DNA from: Alphaproteobacteria bacterium
Lineage (GTDB): Bacteria > Pseudomonadota > Alphaproteobacteria > Sphingomonadales > Sphingomonadaceae
Assembly (NCBI GenBank): GCA_018828205.1
Contig: JAHJWA010000043.1
Location: 1 to 14,085 of the forward strand
Length of the DNA stretch: 14,085 bases
Direction: 5' to 3'
Made by a program: the position numbers and the translations under genes
Notes under the pieces: generated by a model
Databases searched by the model: none
Seen by the model: the letters and a program-made list of their open reading frames with translations, nothing else
What the model was told of the DNA's origin: nothing
In this document: positions 6,805 through 14,085 of the stretch, piece by piece
Position numbering within the stretch: position 1 is the first letter of the stretch
How the letters are laid out: the number at the start of each line of letters is the position of its first letter

Positions 6805-7677
6805 GTGAACAGCAATTCGCCCGCAACAACGCCCCAACCCCCATTCCCCGAACAGAGCCAGAAGGTTCCGGGGACCACCGACGGCATGGACCCCTCGCCC
6901 GATCACGGCGAGAGCAGTTACCGGGGCTCGGGCCGGCTCGAGGGCAAGCGGGCGATCATCACCGGCGGCGACAGCGGCATCGGGCGCGCGGTTGCGATCG
7001 CCTTCGCGCGCGAGGGCGCTGATGTCCTCGTCTCCTACCTGTGCGAACACGAGGACGCGCGGGAGACCGCCAGGTGGATCGAGAAGGAAGGGCGAAAGGC
7101 CATCCTCGAACCCGGCGACATCAGCGACGCCGCGCATTGCCGAAGCGTGATCGACAGCGCCGTGAAGAAGCTGGGTGGCATCGACATTCTCGTCAACAAT
7201 GCGGCCCATCAGATGACCTTCGAAAAGCTCGAGGACATCCCCGACGAGGAATGGGAAAAAACCTTCGCCACCAATATTCATGCCATGTTCTATCTCGCCA
7301 AGGCCGCAGCCCCGCACATGACCGACGGCGGGTCGATCATCAACACGGCTTCCATCAATTCCGATCAACCCAACCCGGCGTTGTTGGCCTACGCCACCAC
7401 CAAGGGTGCCATTCAGAACTTTACGGCCGGACTGGCGCAATTGCTCGCCGAACAAAAGATCCGGGTGAATTGCGTCGCGCCCGGTCCGGTGTGGACTCCT
7501 CTTATTCCCGCCACCATGCCACCCGAAGATGTGGCGCAATTCGGGAAGGACTATCCGATCGGGCGCCCTGCCCAGCCCGCCGAACTTGCGCCGCCCTATG
7601 TCATGCTGGCCAGCGACGAAGCCAGTTACATCTCGGGCGCGACGGTAGCGGTGACGGGTGGCAAGCCGTTCATTTGA
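6805..7677 (+). CDS. Short-chain dehydrogenase of the YghA/general-stress type
   Basis: A 290-residue NAD(P)-dependent SDR oxidoreductase. The extended N-terminus (PPFPEQSQKVPG, then DHGESSYRGSGRLEGK) is characteristic of the YghA / GSP39-like group, which is longer than the classical 250-residue SDRs. The Rossmann motif TGGDSGIG starts at residue 53, and the structural NNAA motif follows (ILVNNAA). The catalytic residues are Ser183 and Tyr196-x3-Lys200 (YATTK). The proline-rich PGPVWTPL segment is the usual loop after the active site. GTG 6805 is chosen because GGAG lies six bases upstream and the next sequence matches the family N-terminus; a TTG at 6769 is open but lacks a site. The substrate is unknown for this group; relatives are often stress-induced. 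It is not close enough to the BCCT gene to suggest obligatory cotranscription. Confidence 0.92.
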   Translation: MNSNSPATTPQPPFPEQSQKVPGTTDGMDPSPDHGESSYRGSGRLEGKRAIITGGDSGIGRAVAIAFAREGADVLVSYLCEHEDARETARWIEKEGRKAILEPGDISDAAHCRSVIDSAVKKLGGIDILVNNAAHQMTFEKLEDIPDEEWEKTFATNIHAMFYLAKAAAPHMTDGGSIINTASINSDQPNPALLAYATTKGAIQNFTAGLAQLLAEQKIRVNCVAPGPVWTPLIPATMPPEDVAQFGKDYPIGRPAQPAELAPPYVMLASDEASYISGATVAVTGGKPFI

Positions 7678-7744
7678 TCGTGCCATCCGGCCAGGGAGCA
7701 GGCGATCACGGACCACCCCGCCGCGACCTGCCGAGCTGTTGACC

Positions 7745-8827
7745 ATGCGGACCCGCAGGGTTTTCACGATCGAGGTTCTGCTCGCCAGCGCGGCTCTCGC
7801 TCTGGGAAGCTGCGGCTCGGCAGCGGAACCCACCGCCGAGGACGGTCCGCCGGTGCAATCGACGCCGGCGACAGCCGGTCTCGATACGGCGATGATCGAG
7901 CGGGTGCTCGCCGAGGCCTCGGAATTTCAGAACCTGCGCTCGCTGATCGTGGTTCGCCACGGTGAAACGCTGATCGAGGAGCGGTTCAACAACGGTCCTT
8001 CGCTGGATCAGCCGGTCAATATCAAATCCGCGTCGAAATCGGTGCTGTCCGCGATGGTCGGTATCGCCATCGAGCGCGGTGTCTTGCGCGGTACGGACCA
8101 GGCGGTTCTGTCCGTTCTCGGCGATCAGGCGCCCAGCCCCACCGATCGCGACCCGAGATTGGCTGACGTGACGGTTGGCAATCTGCTCTCGATGCAGGCG
8201 GGCCTGGAGAGAACTTCGGGCGACAATTACGGCCGCTGGGTCTCGAGTCCGAATTGGGTTCGCTACGCCCTTTCCCGCCCCTTCTCCGCCGAGCCGGGGG
8301 GACGGATGCTCTATTCCACCGGGAGCTCTCATCTGCTGTCAGCCATGCTGACCCGCGCCTCGGGCCGCACCACGCGCGATCTGGCGCAAGAATGGCTGGG
8401 AGAGCCGCTCGGCATTGCCATCCCGCCTTGGACGCAGGACCCGCAGGGTATCTATCTGGGGGGCAACAACATGGCGCTGAGCCCGCGGGCCCTGGCCAGG
8501 TTCGGCGAGCTGTACCGCACGGGCGGCGTGGTCGACGGCGACCGGATCATATCCCGCGACTGGATCGAGCGCAGCTGGACTGCGCGCACGGTTTCGCCCT
8601 GGAGCGGCGAGCAATACGGCTACGGCTGGTTCCTCTCCCAAGCCGGCGACCACCCCATGCGCTATGCCTGGGGATATGGGGGTCAGATGGTTTACGTCAT
8701 TCCCGACCTTGCGCTCACCGTGGTCATGACCTCCGAAACGAGCGTCCCCCGGGGAAGTGGCTATATCGACGAATTGCATTCCATCGTGACGAAGGGGATC
8801 GTGCCGGCGGCCGAAAAGGGTTCTTGA
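7745..8827 (+). CDS. Lipoprotein serine hydrolase, beta-lactamase (class C-like) family
   Basis: A 360-residue protein of the Beta-lactamase/penicillin-binding-protein-like serine hydrolase family (the AmpC/EstB/DD-peptidase group). It begins MRTRRVF and has a hydrophobic stretch ending in the lipobox LALGSC, so it should be anchored to a periplasmic or outer membrane face. The active-site motif SxxK is Ser95-Ala-Ser-Lys98. The second motif is Tyr190-Ser-Thr (YST, commonly YSN or YxN). The third region is WGYGGQ at 309-314, in place of KTG, as in many esterase-like members. Such proteins may be esterases, D-aminopeptidases or peptidases, and real beta-lactam resistance is uncommon, so the substrate is left open. 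ATG 7745 is chosen for the signal peptide; TTG 7739 is two codons upstream. It starts 67 bases after the SDR stop and could be cotranscribed with it. Confidence 0.9.
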   Translation: MRTRRVFTIEVLLASAALALGSCGSAAEPTAEDGPPVQSTPATAGLDTAMIERVLAEASEFQNLRSLIVVRHGETLIEERFNNGPSLDQPVNIKSASKSVLSAMVGIAIERGVLRGTDQAVLSVLGDQAPSPTDRDPRLADVTVGNLLSMQAGLERTSGDNYGRWVSSPNWVRYALSRPFSAEPGGRMLYSTGSSHLLSAMLTRASGRTTRDLAQEWLGEPLGIAIPPWTQDPQGIYLGGNNMALSPRALARFGELYRTGGVVDGDRIISRDWIERSWTARTVSPWSGEQYGYGWFLSQAGDHPMRYAWGYGGQMVYVIPDLALTVVMTSETSVPRGSGYIDELHSIVTKGIVPAAEKGS

Positions 8828-8949
8828 TCGGACGCAATCGCGTGCTTGCTCGGCAAATCCAGACTTCACGCGAGGGCCGAGATATCGCCGGATCGGCCGC
8901 CCCTGCGAGCCATGCGCTGGGGAAACGCTCTCCTCTGGGGGAAAGGTGT

Positions 8950-9026
8950 TGGTAGCGGAGGAGGGACTCGAACCCCCGACACGCGGATTATGATTCCGCT
9001 GCTCTAACCAGCTGAGCTACTCCGCC
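8950..9026 (-). tRNA. tRNA-Met (CAU), elongator type
   Basis: Read on the minus strand, the sequence begins GGCGGAGTAGCTCAGC and folds into a full cloverleaf of 77 bases with an encoded CCA end. The anticodon stem GCGGA/TCCGC encloses the loop ATCATAA, giving anticodon CAU. The T arm contains GGTTCGAGTCC. The first acceptor pair is G-U, with the other six pairs standard. The GG start, the AGCTCAG D arm and the lack of three G-C pairs in the anticodon stem argue against initiator tRNA. A CAU-reading tRNA-Ile2 is possible in principle, but the overall sequence looks like alphaproteobacterial elongator Met tRNA. It lies 92 bases downstream of thpR. Confidence 0.93.
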
Positions 9027-9066
9027 CCAAAGGGCACTGCACGGGGGTCGGAACCCTCAGCGCAGC

Positions 9067-9084
9067 TTCCCGCAATCGCGGGAA
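9067..9084. other. Perfect hairpin between thpR and tRNA-Met
   Basis: TTCCCGC and GCGGGAA form a seven-base-pair stem with a four-base AATC loop in the 92-base gap. No T-run follows on either strand, so it is not a standard intrinsic terminator. It may act in a transcript end or in processing upstream of the tRNA. Confidence 0.3.
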
Positions 9085-9118
9085 CAGGCGGCGCATTTAG
9101 GGCGGGGTCGCGATGCGG

Positions 9119-9628
9119 TCAACCGCGAAAGGCGAAGCGACGCACGAAGTCCCACGGACCGCCCAGATAACGGTGCAGTGCCAGCCCCGGAAAGGCGAAA
9201 TCGCGCGGTTCGATCGTGCCCGCCAGCTGCGCCTGCAGCGCCTTGGCTTCCTTGGGCGCGACCTTGTTCTGGATGGTGACGTGCAAGCGCGGGCGGTGCT
9301 GGTCCTGCGCGGTCAGCAACCCGTGGAAATGCTCGGCCACGGCATCGCGCAGCTCGAGAATGCCGGGGCTCGAGAGCTTGAGCGCGGTGCCGCTGCCCAG
9401 CGGCATGACGCCCTCGAGCCGCCCACGGATCGGCACGATGCTCCCCGCCTCGCGCGCCAGCAGCCGTCGCAGCTCGTCCTCGCAGTGCGGCGGGATAGCG
9501 TGGAACAGCGTGACATGCGCCTCGAGGTGGTTGCGCTCGGGCGGGAAATGCGCGGTGCGCAGATCGGTCGCCCAGCGATGCAGCTCGGGCGGCAGTTCGG
9601 CCGTCAGGATGAGCGCGCCGTCCGACAC
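9119..9628 (-). CDS. thpR: 2H phosphoesterase, 2'-5' RNA ligase (ThpR) family
   Basis: A 169-residue member of the 2H phosphoesterase superfamily. The two catalytic HxT motifs are His38-Val-Thr40 (AHVTLFH) and His116-Val-Thr118 (LHVTIQN). These are the paired catalytic elements that act on 2',3'-cyclic phosphate or 2'-5' linked RNA ends. Bacterial ThpR-type proteins open or join such bonds, but the cellular substrate is poorly known. GTG 9628 is chosen because it follows the mltG stop by eight bases and begins directly at the family core (SDGALILTAELPPEL). An ATG at 9673 would overlap mltG by 37 bases and add an Ala/Arg-rich extension. It is the last gene of the acpP-fabF-mltG group on this strand. 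The function as a 2H enzyme is secure; the in vivo role is not. Confidence 0.85.
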   Translation of the reverse strand: MSDGALILTAELPPELHRWATDLRTAHFPPERNHLEAHVTLFHAIPPHCEDELRRLLAREAGSIVPIRGRLEGVMPLGSGTALKLSSPGILELRDAVAEHFHGLLTAQDQHRPRLHVTIQNKVAPKEAKALQAQLAGTIEPRDFAFPGLALHRYLGGPWDFVRRFAFRG

Positions 9629-9636
9629 CGCTGGCG

Positions 9637-10608
9637 CTACATTTCCCCGCGCTCGCGCCGCAGCGCGAACCATTTCTCGACGTTGCGATTGTGCTCGGCC
9701 AGCGTCTCGCCAAAGGCGTGCCCCCCGCTGCCGTCGGCGACCATGTAGCGCGCATCGGTGGTTGCCGGGTCGAGCACCGCGGCGATCGCCTCGCGCCCGG
9801 GATTGGTGATCGGCCCCTTTGGCAGCCCGGTCATCGAATAGGTGTTGTAGTCGTTCACATCGGCGATCTCGGACTGACGGATGCGCCGTCCCAGCGGCTT
9901 GCCGCGGGTGATGGGATAGATGATCGTGGGATCGGCCTGGAGCATCATTCCGTCCCGGATCCGGTTGGAATAGAGCCCCGCCACCATCCGGCGCTCGCGC
10001 GCGACCCCGGTCTCCTTCTCGACGATCGAGGCAAGGATCACCGCGTCGCGGATATTGTCGACCGCAATGCCGGGTTTGCGCCGCGGCCAGGCTTCGGCGA
10101 GATAATTCTGCATCGCCGCCTGCATCCGCGCCAGCACCGCGGCGCGCTCCTCGCCGCGCTCGAAATCATAGCTGTCGGGCAGCACCGAGCCCTCGACCGG
10201 GACCGGGATCTCGCCTGTCAGCAACGGTTCCGCCATCAGCCGTTCGTGGACGATGATCGATGGCGTGCCTTCGGGGATGGTGATCATCCGCCGGATCGGC
10301 TGCGAATGCTGGAGGATGTCGAGCAGCTTGGCCTGGCTGGCGCTGGCGGGCAGCAGGAATTCGCCCGCCTGGACGGGATCGGAGGAGCCGAGGATCTTGG
10401 CGCGCAGCAGGAAGGAGTCGGCCGACGCGATCGCGCCGTCCTCCTCCATCTTGTAGGCGACCGAGGTCAGCGTCGCCCCCGAGGGAACGATGAAGGCGGT
10501 GTCTTCCTCCAGTTCGGCGCTGGAATACCAGCCGCTCGCAAACCAGATCGCGGCCACCGCGACGAGGAAAGCGAGCCCGGCCGCCGCGATGCAGCCGATG
10601 CGCTTCAT
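9637..10608 (-). CDS. mltG: Endolytic peptidoglycan transglycosylase MltG
   Basis: A 323-residue single-pass inner-membrane enzyme that cuts nascent peptidoglycan glycan strands and sets their length. It has an N-terminal anchor helix (about residues 6-28), then a LysM-like segment, then the YceG/MltG catalytic domain. The motif LASIVEKETG carries the catalytic Glu at about 197. Further family motifs are DGMMLQADPTIIYP, YNTYSMTGLPKGPITNPG and FGETLAEHNRNV. The ATG follows the fabF stop by one base (TGACATG), and an AGAAGG site lies in the fabF end, so the two genes are co-translated. The acpP-fabF-mltG order resembles the fatty acid / cell wall cluster of other Proteobacteria, without the pabC gene found in enterobacteria. 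Confidence 0.95.
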   Translation of the reverse strand: MKRIGCIAAAGLAFLVAVAAIWFASGWYSSAELEEDTAFIVPSGATLTSVAYKMEEDGAIASADSFLLRAKILGSSDPVQAGEFLLPASASQAKLLDILQHSQPIRRMITIPEGTPSIIVHERLMAEPLLTGEIPVPVEGSVLPDSYDFERGEERAAVLARMQAAMQNYLAEAWPRRKPGIAVDNIRDAVILASIVEKETGVARERRMVAGLYSNRIRDGMMLQADPTIIYPITRGKPLGRRIRQSEIADVNDYNTYSMTGLPKGPITNPGREAIAAVLDPATTDARYMVADGSGGHAFGETLAEHNRNVEKWFALRRERGEM

Positions 10609-10609
10609 G

Positions 10610-11869
10610 TCAGTCGACCTTCTGCATGATCAGGCTGGCATTGGTGCCGCCGAAACCGAAGCTGTTGTTGAGCACCGCGCGGACGTCGCGCTTGCGCGCC
10701 ACCAGCGGCACCAGATCGACGCCTTCGGTGCCCTCGTCCGGGTTGTGGAGGTTGAGCGTGGGAGGAACGATCTGGTCGCGGATCGCCAGCAGGCAGAAGA
10801 TCGCCTCGACCGCGCCCGCGCCGCCGAGCAGATGCCCGATCGCCGATTTGGTGCTCGACATCGAGGCGCCGCCCAGATCCTTGCCGAAGACGCGCATCGC
10901 GGCCGCCAGTTCGATCGTATCGGCCATGGTCGAGGTGCCATGCGCGTTGATGTAGTCGATGTCGCCGGTGTCGAGCCCGGCCTTTTTGAGCGCCATCCGC
11001 ATGGCGAGTTCGGCGCCCTTGCCTTCGGGATGCGGCGCGGTGACGTGATAGGCATCACCCGAGAGCCCGTAGCCGGTGACCTCGCCATAGATCTTGGCGC
11101 CGCGCGCCTTGGCGCGCTCGTATTCCTCGAGCACGACCACGCCCGCGCCCTCGCCCATGACGAAACCGTCGCGGTCGCGGTCGTAGGGGCGGCTGGCCTC
11201 TTTCGGGCGGTCGTTCATGCTCATGTTGAGCGCGCGCGCCTGCGCGAAACCGGCGATGCCCAGCGGATTGATCGTGCCTTCCGCGCCGCCCGCCAGCATC
11301 ACGTCGGCGTCATCCGCGGCGATCATCCGCGCCGCGTCGCCGATCGAATGCGCGCCGGTCGAACAGGCGGTGACCACCGAATGGTTGGGGCCCATGAAGC
11401 CGTATTTGATCTGCACCTGCCCGGTGATGAGATTGATCAGCCGGCCATGGACGAAATGCGGGCTGACCCGGCCGGGGCCACGCTCGTGAAGATTGACCGA
11501 TTCCTTCTCGATCCCCGGCAGCCCGCCGATCCCCGAACCGATCGAGCAGCCGGTGCGCAGCTTCTCGTCTTCGGACATGTCGGTGAGACCGGCGTCCTCG
11601 AGTGCCTGGCCGGCGGCATCGATGCCGAAGATGATGAAGGGATCCACCTGGCGCTGGATCTTGGGATCGACGCGGCGATCGGGATCGAAGCCCCAGGGGT
11701 GGTCCTTGGGCTTCACCTCGCAGGCGATCGTGCACTTGTAGTCGGAAGCGTCGAAATGGGTGATCTGGCCGGCGCCGCTTTCGCCCGCCAGGATGTTCTT
11801 CCAGACCGTTTCGACATCGCTCCCCAAGGGGGTGACCAGACCAAGCCCTGTTACGACCACTCGACGCAT
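10610..11869 (-). CDS. fabF: 3-oxoacyl-[acyl-carrier-protein] synthase II
   Basis: A 419-residue condensing enzyme that elongates acyl chains in type II fatty acid synthesis by joining malonyl-ACP to acyl-ACP. It starts MRRVVVTGLGLVTPLG. The thiolase-fold active site is Cys169 (TACSTGAHS), His310 (NAHGTST) and His346 (IGHLLGGAG), with Lys341 in SSTKSAIGH. The GFGGTN segment near the C-terminus is typical. ATG 11869 is chosen because it starts at the conserved N-terminus and has GGAG six bases upstream; an upstream in-frame ATG at 11890 lies inside the intergenic hairpin and is rejected. The gene lies 98 bases after acpP, behind a terminator-like hairpin, and is followed directly by mltG. Confidence 0.97.
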   Translation of the reverse strand: MRRVVVTGLGLVTPLGSDVETVWKNILAGESGAGQITHFDASDYKCTIACEVKPKDHPWGFDPDRRVDPKIQRQVDPFIIFGIDAAGQALEDAGLTDMSEDEKLRTGCSIGSGIGGLPGIEKESVNLHERGPGRVSPHFVHGRLINLITGQVQIKYGFMGPNHSVVTACSTGAHSIGDAARMIAADDADVMLAGGAEGTINPLGIAGFAQARALNMSMNDRPKEASRPYDRDRDGFVMGEGAGVVVLEEYERAKARGAKIYGEVTGYGLSGDAYHVTAPHPEGKGAELAMRMALKKAGLDTGDIDYINAHGTSTMADTIELAAAMRVFGKDLGGASMSSTKSAIGHLLGGAGAVEAIFCLLAIRDQIVPPTLNLHNPDEGTEGVDLVPLVARKRDVRAVLNNSFGFGGTNASLIMQKVD

Positions 11870-11875
11870 GTGTGT

Positions 11876-11879
11876 CTCC
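11876..11879 (-). promoter_or_regulatory. Ribosome binding site for fabF
   Basis: GGAG on the minus strand lies six bases before ATG 11869. It directly follows the T-rich tract of the upstream hairpin, so termination or anti-termination would decide whether it is transcribed. Confidence 0.6.
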
Positions 11880-11880
11880 G

Positions 11881-11921
11881 AAAAATGCAACAGGCCCGGC
11901 CCGCTACCGGGTCGGGCCTGT
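11881..11921 (-). terminator. Intrinsic terminator-like hairpin between acpP and fabF
   Basis: A 14-base-pair stem with one G-U pair and a four-base loop spans 11890-11921. In the direction of acpP transcription it is followed by TGCATTTTT and then by the fabF ribosome binding site. The T-run starts four bases after the stem, so the terminator is imperfect. It probably gives partial read-through, leaving more acpP than fabF transcript. The inference rests only on the visible fold. Confidence 0.7.
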
Positions 11922-11967
11922 CAGGTCCCGCTCGCTCAGAGGCGGCGGGTTGAGCAAATGGGCCCGA

Positions 11968-12204
11968 TCAGCCCTTGTGCTCTTCGATATACTTGGTGGC
12001 ATCGCCGACGGTGGCGATCTTCTCGGCCGCGTCGTCGGGGATTTCCACGCCGAACTCTTCCTCGAAGGCCATGACCAGCTCGACGATATCGAGGCTGTCG
12101 GCGCCCAGGTCGTCGATGAAGCTGGCTTCCTGGGTGACCTTGTCGGCCTCGACGCCGAGATGCTCGACGACAATCTTCTGCACGCGGTCGGCCGTATCGC
12201 TCAT
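11968..12204 (-). CDS. acpP: Acyl carrier protein
   Basis: A 78-residue acidic four-helix protein that carries growing acyl chains on a 4'-phosphopantetheine arm. The arm attaches to Ser37 in the motif GADSLDIVELVMAFEEEF, which is intact. Length and sequence are typical of bacterial AcpP. The start ATG 12204 has AAGAGAG on the minus strand six bases upstream. The adjacent fabF encodes an enzyme that uses this carrier. The 169-base gap to aspS (12205-12373) should contain the promoter; I see no clear -35/-10 pair. Confidence 0.97.
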   Translation of the reverse strand: MSDTADRVQKIVVEHLGVEADKVTQEASFIDDLGADSLDIVELVMAFEEEFGVEIPDDAAEKIATVGDATKYIEEHKG

Positions 12205-12373
12205 AATATTCTCTCTTGGGTTGGGGTTACCGAATTGTCTGTCGCCCTAATGAACGCGGCGGGGGAGCGCAAGAGGCTGGCGTGCCCGATCCGGACGCGG
12301 CTGCCGTAGCGGTTAGGCGGGATTCAGGCGGGATGCGCGCGTTTTCTGCTTCCGCCGCGCGCGCCCCGCCGCT

Positions 12374-14085
12374 TCAGTCGCCGATATTGTCGGTGCGGAC
12401 CTTTTTCGCCTCCTCGGCCTGCACCGGCTCGACGGTGCGGATGCTGAGCTCGCGCAACTGCTTGGCGCTGACCACCGAGGGGGCGCCCATCATCAGATCC
12501 TGCGCGCGCTGGTTCATCGGGAAGGCGATCACCTCGCGGATATTGGGTTCGTCGGCGAGCAGCATCACGATCCGGTCGATCCCCGGCGCCGAACCGCCAT
12601 GCGGCGGCGCGCCCAGCTTGAAGGCCTCGATCATGCCCGAGAAGTTCGCATCGACCTCGGCCTGCGAGTAACCGGCGATCTCGAACGCCTTGTACATGAT
12701 CTCGGGCTTGTGGTTCCGAATCGCGCCCGAGCTCAGCTCGTAGCCGTTGCAGACGATGTCGTACTGCCAGGCGAGGATATCCAGCGGGTCCCGGCTCTCC
12801 AGCGCCTCCATCTCGCCCTGCGGCATCGAGAAGGGGTTGTGGCTGAAATCGACGCGCTTCAATTCCTCGTCATATTCGAACATCGGGAAATCGACGATCC
12901 AGCAGAATTTGAAGCAATTCTCCTCGATCAGCCCGAGCTCCTCGGCGACGCGGGTGCGCGCGGCGCCGGCCAGCTTGGCGGCGTCCTTTTCCTTGCCGGC
13001 GGCGAAGAACAGCCCGTCGTTCTCGCCCAGCCCGAGCTCGTCATAGAGCTTCTGCATGTTCTCGGGCCCGTGGTTCTTGGCGATCGGCCCGCCGAACTCG
13101 CCGCCCTTGCGGGTGACATATCCGAGCCCGGCGAAGCCCTCGCGGCGCGCCCAGTCGTTCATGTCGTCGAAGAACTTGCGGCTCTTGTCCTGGGTAGAAG
13201 GCGCCGGGATCACCCGGACGCGCCCGCCCCCGCCGACGATCTTCTCGAACAGGCCGAAGCCGGACTTGTGGAAATGATCGGTGACATCGGAAATCAGCAG
13301 CGGGTTGCGCAGATCGGGCTTGTCCGAGCCGTATTTGAGCAGCGCCTCGGCATAGGGGATCCGCGGGAACTCGCCCGCGGGGGTCACGCTCTTGCCGCCC
13401 GAGAATTCCTCGAACACGCCCGCCAGCACCGGCTCGATCGTCTGGAACACGTCTTCCTGGGTGACGAAGCTCATCTCGAAATCGAGCTGGTAGAATTCGG
13501 GGGCGCGGTCGGCGCGCAGATCCTCGTCGCGGAAACAGGGCGCGATCTGGAAATAGCGGTCGAAGCCCGAAACCATCAGCAGCTGCTTGAACATCTGCGG
13601 CGCCTGCGGGAGCGCGTAGAAGCGACCGGGATGGAGGCGGCTGGGGACCAGATAGTCGCGCGCGCCCTCGGGGCTGGAAGCGCCCAGGATCGGGGTCTGG
13701 AACTCGGAAAAGCCCTGGTCGATCATCCGTCCGCGCAGGCTGGTGATCACCCGGTTGCGCAGCATGATATTGGCGTGGACCCGCTCGCGGCGCAGATCGA
13801 CGAAGCGGTATTTGAGGCGGATGTCCTCGGGGTATTCCTGCTCGCCCGCGACCGGCAGCGGCAGTTCGCCGGCGCGGCTCTGAACCGTCGCCGACCGCGC
13901 ATAGACCTCGATCGCGCCAGTCGGCAAATTGGCGTTGACCGTGCCCTCGCTGCGCGCCTTGACCGTGCCGTCGATGGTGACCACCGATTCCAGCTTGAGC
14001 CCGTCGAGCAGCGCCAGCGCCTCGCTGTCCTCGTCGGCGACGATCTGCGTCATCCCGTAGTGATCGCGCAGATCGACGAACAGCA
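12374..14085 (-). CDS. aspS: Aspartyl-tRNA synthetase, 5' end missing
   Basis: A class IIb aminoacyl-tRNA synthetase that charges tRNA-Asp (in many alphaproteobacteria also tRNA-Asn, for later amidation). About 570 residues are seen; the frame stays open to the window edge, which begins within the N-terminal anticodon-binding domain (LFVDLRDHYGMTQIV), so the start is outside. An ATG at 14053 is internal. Motif 1 region (GFSEFQTPILGASSPEGARD), motif 2 (CFRDEDLRADRAPEFYQLDFE, coded near 13494-13545) and motif 3 (GGSAPGIDRIVMLLADEPNIR, coded near 12560-12605) are all present. The bacterial-type insert (GAD domain) lies between motifs 2 and 3. The C-terminus FPMNQRAQDLMMGAPS is normal for the family. 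Whether it is discriminating for Asp versus Asn cannot be judged here. Confidence 0.97.
   Translation of the reverse strand, partial: LFVDLRDHYGMTQIVADEDSEALALLDGLKLESVVTIDGTVKARSEGTVNANLPTGAIEVYARSATVQSRAGELPLPVAGEQEYPEDIRLKYRFVDLRRERVHANIMLRNRVITSLRGRMIDQGFSEFQTPILGASSPEGARDYLVPSRLHPGRFYALPQAPQMFKQLLMVSGFDRYFQIAPCFRDEDLRADRAPEFYQLDFEMSFVTQEDVFQTIEPVLAGVFEEFSGGKSVTPAGEFPRIPYAEALLKYGSDKPDLRNPLLISDVTDHFHKSGFGLFEKIVGGGGRVRVIPAPSTQDKSRKFFDDMNDWARREGFAGLGYVTRKGGEFGGPIAKNHGPENMQKLYDELGLGENDGLFFAAGKEKDAAKLAGAARTRVAEELGLIEENCFKFCWIVDFPMFEYDEELKRVDFSHNPFSMPQGEMEALESRDPLDILAWQYDIVCNGYELSSGAIRNHKPEIMYKAFEIAGYSQAEVDANFSGMIEAFKLGAPPHGGSAPGIDRIVMLLADEPNIREVIAFPMNQRAQDLMMGAPSVVSAKQLRELSIRTVEPVQAEEAKKVRTDNIGD

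Noticed and set aside
7745..8827. Serine hydrolase as an antibiotic-resistance beta-lactamase
   Set aside because: It has SxxK and YST motifs but WGYGGQ instead of KTG, and is a lipoprotein; the broader esterase/peptidase-like family fits better.
9067..9084. Hairpin after thpR as an intrinsic terminator
   Set aside because: The stem is perfect but no T-run follows on either strand; kept only as a low-confidence structure.
1..14085. CRISPR array, insertion sequence, integrase, phage or toxin-antitoxin system
   Set aside because: No repeat-spacer pattern, transposase, terminal inverted repeats or paired small toxin and antitoxin frames were seen on either strand.

Overview
The window is a GC-rich chromosomal segment. 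Its gene content and order point to an alphaproteobacterium, most likely a sphingomonad or Erythrobacter-like organism. The clues are an I/III-fused cytochrome oxidase with a lipoprotein subunit II, an acpP-fabF-mltG block and an elongator tRNA-Met. The taxonomy is inferred from protein character, not from a database match.

Left part, 1-4553: a respiratory (heme-copper oxidase) locus. The 3' end of a CopD/HemJ-like membrane gene (+) converges with and overlaps a DUF2231 membrane gene (-). That gene is divergent from coxB with essentially no intergenic space. coxB, a fused coxA-coxC gene and a small three-helix membrane gene form a tightly coupled + strand operon, with ATGA and GTGA stop/start overlaps. 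The fused oxidase keeps all metal ligands, the cross-linked Tyr and the D-channel Asp and Glu. However, it has Gln in place of the K-channel Lys and lacks the D-channel Asn cluster. This is the most interesting signal in the window.

Middle part, 4609-8827: three + strand genes with stress or accessory character. They are a BetT-like choline/betaine (BCCT) transporter with a long cytosolic tail, a YghA/general-stress-type short-chain dehydrogenase, and a lipoprotein serine hydrolase of the beta-lactamase (class C-like) family. No shared regulator or recognisable promoter motif was found.

Right part, 8950-14085: housekeeping genes on the - strand. In transcription order they are aspS (5' end beyond the window), acpP, fabF, mltG, thpR and an elongator tRNA-Met(CAU). 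acpP supplies the acyl carrier protein and fabF the condensing enzyme of fatty acid synthesis. mltG cuts nascent peptidoglycan, and thpR encodes a 2H phosphoesterase. A strong hairpin followed by a T-rich tract lies between acpP and fabF, immediately upstream of the fabF ribosome binding site. It could reduce fabF expression relative to acpP.

I see no insertion sequence, integrase, CRISPR array, prophage or toxin-antitoxin pair. No stretch longer than about 190 bases lacks a gene.
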